Origin: Acanthochlamys bracteata
Lineage: Eukaryota > Streptophyta > Magnoliopsida > Pandanales > Velloziaceae
Reading direction: 5' to 3'
Length of the DNA stretch: 64,000 bases
Assembly (NCBI GenBank): GCA_019914995.1
Contig: CM034133.1
Location: 1,116,001-1,180,000, forward strand
The notes under the pieces were generated by a model. It was given only the letters and a program-made list of their open reading frames with translations. It was not told the origin of the DNA and did not search any database. Shown here in pieces: positions 54,793 through 64,000 of the stretch. Within the stretch, counting starts at the first letter, position 1. The number at the start of each line of letters is the position of its first letter. The position numbers and the translations under genes are program-made.

Positions 54793-57700
54793 CTAAGCTA
54801 CCATATCTAAGAAAAGTTCCTCCAGGAGTTCTTCTTTCAGTATGTCCTCTATCTCTTTTCCAAGAAAATCAACATCGTTTTTTAAATCTAGCCAACTTGG
54901 TTCCAGGAGATCCTCTTGTCGGGGGTTCAGTTCTTTCCGACGATTTGACACCATCCGCCACAAGTACTCAACTAGATTGTTATTTGTTGCTTTGAGACTG
55001 ATCCTTTTGAATTTAGTGTAGTGATGCAGATCATTGCAATAGGCAACTTCTTCAGCGAGAATGCAATTCACAAGATCGAAAAGCAGCTTCCTGTCAGGAA
55101 GCGGCCATGAGTTCACCATGCTATACTTTTCCTCAAGCTGATCAAAGACATCCTGTTCCCTTGGGTGATCAATAAGGTTACGTTTCTCATATAGCTGATG
55201 CCAACTGGCATCATGAACGCCCAAGACAATAAGAATGTCTACTAAATAAGAGTACTCTCTTTCTGTGTCATCTTTGAAATCTGGTAGACCTACTGTATGA
55301 GAAGGTGGAGGAAACGCGCCCTCATTGTTCTCACTGAATATGATACCTTCTAGATTATCCACAAACGAATCTTCTGGATCCATCTTAAGAAATTGAAGCT
55401 GCATTCGGAGTTCTGCATCAAACAGTAAGTAACATAGATGTCAGCTGCCATGGGAAGCCAATGAATTGTGTGCATGTTTAAAATGCTATTTTCAGGTACC
55501 TTTGAGGTCTGCAGTTATTCGATCGAAGCATCCTGAACTAGTCTTCTCATCCTCCAGAGATTCAAGAACAGAGACGGGACTTGGTCCATCAATATCTTTT
55601 GTAGCTTCAGATAGTTCAGCTTGATAACAGCCAGAAGAATTGTTCACTTGAAAGTGTTCAGATGATGACGGTGTATCCTGCAAGCATTAATGCTTGGCCT
55701 GAGCTATTGCATTCTAGTAATCATGAATTTCTCCAAAATTAAAAGAGTTTGGATTTACTATTGCAAGGTACAAATCACAAAGTCATGAATCAATTGAGAA
55801 GCACATATAGTGTACAAGCACTAAAAAATGCAAATCAGAAGAAACGAGGAAAATAAAGAAGACAAAGAAAGATAAATACAACAATAAATGACAAGAACCA
55901 GAATAAAGGCAGCACAATTCATTACTATGAAGCGCATTTATACAAGTCTGACAAAGCACACATTGGTTTGCAAAAGTGCAGGCTTATCTAAAGAAAAAAA
56001 CAGGTCAATTCATGTAGGAGAGTTTTAGTAATTTAGGAAGCTACCTAGTCTACACAAAATTAGAGTATCCTACATGAATCTGGTAAACCTCTCTTTACTA
56101 CGATGACAATGAAATGAGAAAAGATGACACTAACGATAAACCATTGTACTGATAACAAATTTACCTGAGTCTTTGCTAGTGCTTCAGTCACAGTTTGCTT
56201 TTCTGTTTGCTTTTTGTGGCCTAAAATAGATAACTGTGTGTCCCCAGAATAAGGAATAGCACCATTTTGAACAAGACGGTTATTATCATGATCATTGATT
56301 TCAGATTGTTCAGGAAAAATAGATTTCCCTTCAGAAATATTTTTCTCACGATGACTGCCAAGTACTTCTTCATGAACATGAATTTCCCGTTCAGGTGGCT
56401 TGATTTCCTCTTCATCACGGTTGACCAAATGGGACCTATAAGAATGATGTTTGGAGTTTCTATACCTGGATCGTCCTCTGTGATGGTAATTTCCTTCAAT
56501 AGAACCACCATGATACTGATTGTCCACTTCCTTTATCCTTGATGTACCCTTTTTGCTGACATGGTGGTTGTTAATTGCTTCTGCACTTCGGAATGGGTTG
56601 AAGGAAGCTGGACGAGAAGCCGGTCTTGCCAAATTTCTAGATCCCATGTACTTTGAATCTTCCACGCTACAAATACCTGATGGGCGACCACAACTAGTAG
56701 TTGCCTCATTAGTATGCAATCTTTCATCGGAAACATTGTGACTTGTCCTGGATAGGAAATTCAGACCTGAAATTTCTCTTTGCTTTGAAGCAAGCATCTC
56801 AGCCAAAGTACTGGAGTCTCTTACCACAGGCTCTACTTCCTGAAAACTGTGTGTCATCTTCCAACGGTCAGACAACCGTTTTCTGGCTTCCAAACTCAAT
56901 GATGCTTGACTTGAGTAAGGTGAGGAGTTGAAACTCCATTCATCAAAGTCGAAGTCACCAGCACTCAAATCAGATACTTGGCTTTCATACAGGTCGTCCG
57001 TGCTTGGGAACACACAAGATATTTTCTCCCTATTTGTCCTCTTATATCCAGAGGGTAATGACATCCTTGTTCTATATTCAGTAGTGTCTCTCATCTGCAT
57101 TGTCATCTGACTGCCTATCTCTCTAGAATTTCTTGGTCTTCGCAACAGACTTTCTGACCTCCTATCTTGGGCTTCAGCAGATAACTCCTGCATACCAGAA
57201 TGCCTAACCTCCAGTTGCCTACCATGGTTAAATTTTAACTCCTGAGAGGATAAGGATGACGAAACACCAGTTTCTGGTTGCCGAGTTTTGTTAAGATTTG
57301 GCTTCAGAACAACAATGCGAGTGGGATGGGTACACCCTTCAGTTTTTCCAGAACGTTTTAACTTCGAAGAACTAAGTTCTTTTGGATGCCGATTAACAAA
57401 TTGAGAGTCATATTTCAGAAATGGATTCAAGATATCCTCAGGGATGTGCCTGTAGCTTTCGATTTTTCTCTCTGACTTATGAGACCCTTCACTCATTTCA
57501 CGTAGACCATTTGACGACTTCAAGATTGTTATGCATCTTTCATTAGAGGGTGGAGAGAGCCTTAGATTGTCTAGATGCTTAGTGAACAAGGTATTAGGTT
57601 CCTCTAGAAATTTCAGGAAAAGATCCTTATTGGAATCTGAAACCTCCATCTCTTCACAACAACTAGCTCCACTGTCAGTTGATAGACATTTTAGCTCAGA

Positions 57701-59432
57701 AAATTTCTGCCTGATATAAGCCATATCAACCTCATTGTTCCCTGAGCTTGACTTGCCACTTACCACTGAATGATTTATCATTCTTTGACATTCTGATGTC
57801 TCCACAACTTCATATACATCTTTAAACTCTCTTTCCTCGTCATCACTCATCTCGTGAGAGCTGCCTCTATGTATGACATGGTTCTCTTTGCTCCCCAAAG
57901 GTGTACATCGAACACAACCTCTCAGTTGATCCTGTTCATGGGCAATCAGAGGAGGTAATGTCTCAAGCCCCATTAACCTTGCAATCAAATTGGGAGATGA
58001 CCTCAGAGATTCAGTTCCTTTTGACATCTCCTCCTTTATCATCGTTTTTATTGATTTTCCACTGGATTTATTGGTTGTGCCATGTCTTGACTGAAAGGCA
58101 AACTGAGGTAAACAAAGATGACAATGGAGATTAGCACTCATAAAGTAAGTAGTACCACATGCAATGTGAATATATTGCAACAGGATAAAGTGAAAACATG
58201 CATTCTATTAAGGAAAGGACGGATACAACACAACTTAGGAAACATCTCCTTACAGAATGCTCTACTGGTGAGCCATCACCATTCTCAGATTTCAGATTCC
58301 CAGGGAAAACATGCACTCGCTTTCTAATTTGATTGCTCCCTGAAATGTAAAAAGGAAAAAAGAAAGTTAATTAGGCATGCACCTCTGTAGTCTGTATTTC
58401 AGAAAAGAGAACAGCAGATTACATGCCAATTTTAGTGTAAATGTACAAAGTGAATAGATGAAGGCAACCAGTATGGATGGCATGCAAAAGAGAAAAATAA
58501 CTGAAGAACCCCTCATCCATCTAGACTTAATTCCGCATCTACTATGATGCCACTAAACCCAAAATGATCCAGCAGAGCGCTGAGAATTAAAAATATTGAT
58601 TAGTAAGGCATCGCGAATGCATAATCCCTCAAATGCAAGAAAACGTGATCTGAAGGCCAGCCATCCTCACGGTCAACATATTAAAGTTACTAATTTAAAA
58701 AAATCACAGACTAATAAAACAAGCAAGAAGGATGAAACAGCTAATTGAAGTTGATGTTTACTAAACAAATAACCAAAACCTTAATCAGGATTAGTAGCCA
58801 AGCAATATCCCAATACCGCCACAAATAAGACATTCACAAGTAAGGGTTGTATGACCTATCTCCACAGCCTCTATATTTAGTCATTAGATAATTTACTTAC
58901 ACTATTCAAGGATGGAGTACAAAGTCATGAAGCCAAATCCAAAACAAGACGCAAGAGTGTAGGCGTTGCTTCAGACAAGTGGAATGACAAACAAATTAAA
59001 GAAAACAGACAGATTGCGAAAGCGTTTCAGAGGCCTAATAATTCACAGCAGTTTGATAGAGGTAGAGCTTCTACTACGAGCTTGGACACGAATGCTCGGC
59101 AGACTAATTTCGTCGTAGCTGAACTAGTCCAATATTGATAGCAAAAACCATAAAATCAGTAAGCACGCGAAGATTGTACATGCCTTTCAATTTTGAATTT
59201 ATCGAATTCAAACATCTTCTCGCGTAACAGATCCAAAAAATTAGATGAGAAACCGAAAAAAACCTTTATTACTAGACAGCTGAAGTTTCCCCCAGTCACG
59301 ACCAGACGAAAACAGATCAACGGCACCAGTAGAATCTACAGCTCGATGGAGTTTCTCTCCACTCTTAGATCCACCGGAGAGGCGAGCGCCGGAAAAAATC
59401 TCGTGGCGGTGCTGATGTTGACGGCCGCCCAT
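54793..59432 (-). CDS. TRM/LONGIFOLIA-type protein with DUF4378
   Basis: Large plant protein of the TON1-recruiting-motif class, generally linked to microtubule arrays and cell shape. Five minus-strand exons: 59432-59264, 58339-58254, 58102-56165 (or from 58090), 55677-55500 and 55412-54793; phases close to about 996 residues. An N-terminal VFPGNLKSENGD segment is followed by SPNLIARLMGLETLPP (about 121-136), the RLMGLE motif that recruits TON1 partners. The long middle is Ser/Arg/Glu-rich and probably disordered, with LKRSGK-type basic patches and KRTNREKISCVFPSTDD. The C-terminal DUF4378 has REYSYLVDILIVLGVHD, KLLFDLVNCILAEE and WLDLKNDVDFLGKEIEDILK, ending ELLEELFLDMVA. Arabidopsis At2g39435 is of this type and lies near MTP11. 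The exon 3 acceptor is ambiguous by 12 bases; both keep the frame. The exact TRM number is not assigned. Confidence 0.87.
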
Positions 59433-62284
59433 TGCTGCTGCTGCAGCTTCGATCGCTCACATCTAAATCAAAATGGAAAGTTCCAGAAATCGAAACTGGG
59501 GAGAATCTCAGAATCTAATCGAGGTGGAAGAAGGAAAAGGTTACAGTGAGCCAGAGAGTTTATATAGTGGAACGAGGAAGGATTGAATTACGTATACGCC
59601 GGTGTATCCCGAGCCGGGAATAGCCGGTTGAGAGAAAGTAGAAGAACAAACAGGAAGCATTAAATTGCGAGACGGAGAAACTCAAAACGGGAGGGAAATG
59701 TTTCTTTTCCGAAGTAGATCAACAAGTGTTGTTCCTATCTAATCTCTGTCTCCCTCTCCCTCTCTTTTATTTATTCATTTTTGTCCTGTAAAGAAAAATA
59801 GAGGGGGAAGTTTTGGTTATGAACATTTTTAAACGGGTCTGGACTGAGAAGAGTCCTGCGAAAAACGCACCAGAGCGGAAAGCGAGGGCTTTTAAAACGG
59901 TCCAAAAGCAAATAGATAAAACGTCTAGGGTTTGTGTGCAAACTGTAGATCAGTAGTTTCATTTTAAGTCTTCAATTTATTATTTAGAACATTTGAGTCC
60001 AACCTTTTAGGTTTTCTGAAACTCGCGATATGGTTCTGTAAAACGAAAATATATTCTACCTGCATTCTCTCCATTTTGGATATTGAGGATCTGAAGTGCG
60101 AAATGTCTTAAAAGTGGGAGGGACTTTTGAATTCTAGAGAGGCGTCCAAACGTAAAAGGATAAAACTATAGGGGGTTGCAAAGAAGAAATAAAGCGAATA
60201 CCGTCAAACACACGTACCGTTAACTATAGGCTTTGACTTTGCAGCTACCACACTGTTGAGCACGTGATTCCAGCGATTTCTCTGTCTCTCTTCTCAATTC
60301 TCACGTGCAATCGATGGTATTTATGTAAATTTGGAAGGGTAATCACGGATGGCATGAGATACGAGACTGTGCGGTTGCCGATCAAACAAGGTATTACCGT
60401 AACATGCACGATGAGGATAATGAACAGTTTCATCTCTGATTGATTTTGAAAGAAAATTAAAACCATAAAAACTTTATTGTTGCGTGCTTAAAACTACAGT
60501 CGGTTTTTAAATGCTTCAGTTCTTGTTGTTGTTTTGAAACGATCTTCATGATATTTTTAGTCAACTAGATGAATGAGAATGTTGGCTGTATTATAGGCTT
60601 GGTTTATGATAAGCCTAGTTAGTAAAAGGTTTCACTTTGTTTGGTAAAGCTCCACCAAAATCTATCCAATTGATTAACAAGCATATATAAATCCTTTTGC
60701 ATATGTGCTTTGTTAGGTAAAAGTAGAATCATGAAAGCCAAATTCATGACCAGAACCTGTTTCTCCAATTCAGTATTAAGCGTCAACGATTGAAGAGACG
60801 TTTGTTTGTGTTAGATAAATAATAGACTGACAGGTGAAGTTTGGATTCGCCGATGGCGACAATGAAGAAGCTGCAGCTGTGGTCTTTCAATCGTCCGTCA
60901 ATGAGTTAAGTATCCAACAGACTTGACTCGTGGGTCCTGTAAAGTCCTCGTTCTCGTCCGTTTTCAAAAATTTTCTTGCATTGGGCTCAACATTTTAGAA
61001 AACTTTTTTAATGAAAATCAAAATTTAGTGTAAAAATAAATATGAAATTTGAAGTAGTAATTAAAATACGTAAAATAAACTAAATTCAAAGTTTGGAGAA
61101 ACAAAAGAATGAATAGTCACTTGCAAGCTAATACCGAAACCATTTTAACTTTTGATTTCACAAATGACATACATGATGAACAAGTTGTTACGTACAAGAG
61201 AGCAGAATTAGATAGATTGTTATATTGACATGGAGTGAAGTTAAGATATTACATCCTCTTCGTCGTGAAACTGGTTATCTAACGAACAACAGGTATAATC
61301 ACAACGGAGAAGCAACTGCGACGAGACAAAACCCCTCATTCAATGTGATGCAAGCTAAATCTCTCGAGAGCTTCTTTTGTTTTCTTCTTCCACGCTGCAA
61401 CAACGAAAACAGTATTATTCAAGCAGAGTGATTATGCAGCAAAATGATTATGCAGTAACCGCAGCATAGAATAGCGCAATTGAACACATATCCGTTGGTA
61501 TGTGTATCGATGTGTAACTTCTTCAAAGGAAATTGGTCTATGAGGCCATCCACATGTATAAGAAGAGGTTTCAAAAGGCTCTAGAACAAATTGCATGAAT
61601 AAACAATAACAAGTGATAGAAAATCGATAACTCAAATTAATATCAACATGGTGTATTTAACGGATCACCTACAGGGGAATGCCTAACAGCCAGTAAGAAA
61701 CTGTTGCCATGTCTTTGTCTTTCTCAAAACTTCTAAAATAGCAGTTAATAACAAAGGTATGATATGCTAAACCTAATACTTTTCATAGGACAGTAACATT
61801 TCAGATGAGAAAGCAAGACTAAATAGTCTCTAAATATTCCTAGCGATACACAGAGCCTCAGATTGTCTGTATATTCGAAGACCTTCACAAGGCATTTCAT
61901 TCAAAGAAGGTTCATGAACCAGTCAACATTTGTAGCACTCAAGAATGGAAAAGTCATAGATGTAACAGCTTTTTCTCCCCTTCTAGTGTCAGTCAACATT
62001 ATGATTGTTTCTAAAGCAGGACAAAAACTAAGTTATAAATCAGTTATAGAGAAGCCCTGGAGACAAAATGAAGTGCTAAATCAGTTATCGAGAAGCCCTA
62101 TGTAATGCTAACATAGTGTAACCTACTTTGAGAAAGATAAACTAGTGCGATTGAACATATGGTTACTTACTTCATCTTTAGAAAATAGAAGAATACCAAA
62201 GTTCAACATGAAAAGTCCAGTTGGTAGACAAGAAAATTGGATATAGATGAATTGAAGAAGATATATCGCCATGCTGAATAGTTA
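59433..62284. other. TRM-like promoter and intergenic region, no gene recognised
   Basis: 59433-59800 is the promoter and 5' UTR side of the TRM-like gene, with pyrimidine-rich runs. CTAGGGTTTG near 59930 is a telo-box-like word. A CACGTG lies near 60259. 61000-62284 is AT-rich with short open frames that show no domain. Confidence 0.45.
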
Positions 62285-63945
62285 ATTGGGTTGCCTGCCA
62301 GGTCTAATTATTCTATATGGATGTGGCTTTATAAGATCCACTATTGTCGAGACAGCATTCAGAAGGAAGTAACCCCCATCAAAAAACATAAGCAAAATAC
62401 TCCCAAAGTTCCTCAAAATCTTTGGTGCTAACTCTGCTAGGATGTCCACTAAGGTTGGCACTTGTCAGAGCAAGCACGCTTCTTGATCCACAGGCAATCA
62501 TTCGAATGAAGTTAGAATCAGCACTCGAACTCCAATGCTTTCCAAACCTGGATTTAGGAACTTGTCCAAAGAGGATAGAATATTTCAACCTCACTTGCAT
62601 GATGCCATACATACCGTTCAAACTAATGTGCACCTCGTTTTAGAACAACAGTCACTGGCCCTGGGAGAAGCACATCTAGCAATCCATCAGTGGTCTACAA
62701 TGGCAAAGCATGATGTCTCAGATACATCTGCAACACAAATAGCCAGTGGACTTATAAGTTTACGTCCATTGATCTCATAAATATGATTAACTGCTTCAGC
62801 TGAACTAGCAAATTGGAGTTGGATAACCCGAAGATAAGTGCAGTCATTTAGTTGGGGTATCATCTAGAAATAGCTTTTGCATTTTGAAGAATGAATTAAG
62901 AACACATGCAACCTAACAACAAAAAGCCTTATGAGAAATAATATAACCATGAATGATTTTGCTAAGTTCCTAGGGCAGTTTTCACAAAGATTCTCCTTCA
63001 TTGCTAGGTTTAAAAGAATGACAAAGTAGTCTATCATCTAATCCGTGTATTTCATTGAACGTGGAACCTTATAATCTAACTTTTTCCCCTTCAACAAACT
63101 CCTCGACCTTTTCTCTCCAATGAACATACAGAGCAATCTCGTTTCAGCTTAACATTGATACTGTCAATTGTTTCTGAATTTTCATATAGTCTATGTTCAT
63201 AAAAAAGAAGTAACACACAGAACTAGCAGGTCATGCTACATAGCATGTAGTGGTTCTAAAATACACATCCCAAAGGAAATTATCATACCACCAGCAAGAT
63301 ACTAAACTAAAAAAACATGTTAATAAGCTAGTCATTAGCAAACCAACACATCTGCAACCCGTAGAAGGAATGCACATCTCTCACATGAATGCAAATACCG
63401 TAAACACATTCACCACAAGCCCCTTCAAATTAGGCAAAATAGCTTGTTTGCATTCTGAGTATCTAGCTTTACCCAACAACGGATCATATACGCATTCAAT
63501 CTCTAGCTATTAGATGAACAATTAACAATACACCACATAAGTGATATATAGCTAAATATCATACCATGCATCGCAGGCAAACCTATAAAGCGTATCCATA
63601 GGCATCACAGTATCCTTTCCAGCCTTTATGCTTCTACATAGGTCTCAGTGCCGGAATCACATCGCCAGCCTTCAATTGATAGCTTGAAGTACTACTAGTA
63701 CTACACTTTAAAGCCCAGCTACCGAAATTCCTATTTTGATTTGCGTTCAAGAAACTCGCCGCATGAAACACCTAGATTCACAAAACACACTTAGCGGCAA
63801 AACAATAGAAGTTTATTCAATCGAAAATTTAGGATCAATTAAAAAACACAGCTTTCTTGACTGATTAACCTTGGAAGACGATTGAGAGTTTCATGGAGTT
63901 TAGGAAAATCGGGGGTGTTTCTGGAATTTTTGAAGCAGAAATCAT
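62285..63945 (-). pseudogene. YrdC/Sua5 (threonylcarbamoyl-AMP synthase) pseudogene
   Basis: Decayed copy of the mitochondrial or plastid YrdC-type enzyme that makes threonylcarbamoyl-AMP for the t6A modification of tRNA. From 63945 an exon reads MISASKIPETPPIFLN; after an intron-like gap comes a presequence ending GDVIPALRPM and a TAG (about 63640). Eight bases on, another frame reads SIKAGKDTVMPMDTLYRFAC, against the family ALKAGKVIAVPTDTLYGFAC, so the invariant Thr and Gly are changed. After a 750-base gap, SAEAVNHIYEINGRK and SPLAICVADVSE follow, then a stop and shift into DGLLDVLLPGPVTVVLKRG, another stop, LNPGLESIGVRV, a further shift into DSNFIRMIACGSRSVLALTS and ANLSGHPS, then a one-base insertion before DGG. 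Introns are retained, so this is a decayed duplicate rather than a processed copy. Confidence 0.88.
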
Positions 63946-64000
63946 CTTTCTCCGCCGCGGTCGCCGGAAAAAAAATAAAATAAAAAACCGCGTCGCAGAA

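Noticed and set aside
62379-62633. A functional 84-residue YrdC-like protein
   Set aside because: It is one frame of a multiply frameshifted YrdC copy. The nucleotide-binding motif lies upstream in another frame with altered invariant residues.
1-64000. tRNA, rRNA, CRISPR arrays, prokaryotic operons or viral genes
   Set aside because: By eye I found no tRNA B-box with matching cloverleaf, no rRNA segments, no regularly spaced repeats and no prokaryotic gene layout. A tRNAscan run could still find a tRNA I missed.

Overview
This is a nuclear genomic window from a flowering plant, most likely a eudicot. Genes carry many short introns with GT...AG borders, coding exons sit in a very AT-rich background, and nearly every recognisable product is a plant family (tonoplast aquaporin, plastid NDH lumen subunit, plant MAP kinase phosphatase, DUF1635, NaKR, TRM-like). 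The species cannot be named from the sequence alone.

Layout. 0.4-1.3 kb: TIP1-type aquaporin (-). 1.4-5.2 kb: intergenic, with a GC-richer patch carrying five CACGTG boxes. 5.3-6.5 kb: DUF1635 protein (+). 8.3-15.3 kb: an 11-exon full-size ABC transporter of the ABCB6/ABCB20 type (-). 15.9-18.3 kb: a pile of related AT-rich MITE-like elements. 18.6-20.9 kb: PsbP-like PNSL1/PPL2 (+). 21.2-22.1 kb: broken coding remnant (-). 23.2-24.9 kb: mitochondrial inner membrane protease subunit 2 (+). 26.5-27.0 kb: histone H2B with a textbook plant histone promoter (+). 27.5-30.0 kb: two tandem paralogous genes of a family I do not recognise (+), the first with a frame break near its N-terminus. 32.5-35.1 kb: MKP1 phosphatase (-). 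36.9-39.7 kb: decayed beta-hexosaminidase pseudogene (-). 40.4-47.0 kb: LAMMER kinase AFC1-like, 12 exons (+). 48.4-52.0 kb: MTP11-like Mn transporter (+). 52.1-53.2 kb: NaKR-like HMA protein (-). 54.8-59.4 kb: TRM/DUF4378-type protein (-). 62.3-63.9 kb: decayed YrdC/Sua5 pseudogene (-).

For the multi-exon genes I joined exons by hand. The internal phases close exactly for TIP1 (252 aa), DUF1635 (326 aa), ABCB (1403 aa), PNSL1 (238 aa), IMP2 (170 aa), AFC1 (435 aa), MTP11 (408 aa), NaKR-like (273 aa) and TRM-like (about 996 aa), so these look intact. The genes do not form a functional cluster. ABCB6/20, PPL2, MTP11 and the TRM-like gene recall the Arabidopsis At2g39435-At2g39480 block, and MKP1 with ABCB20 recalls its duplicate on chromosome 3, so the segment is probably an ancestrally conserved gene neighbourhood into which MITEs and pseudogenes are interleaved.

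Most worth a second look: the unrecognised tandem pair beside H2B, the high-copy GTTTGG-ended AT-rich element family, the two pseudogenes, and the isolated G-box cluster.
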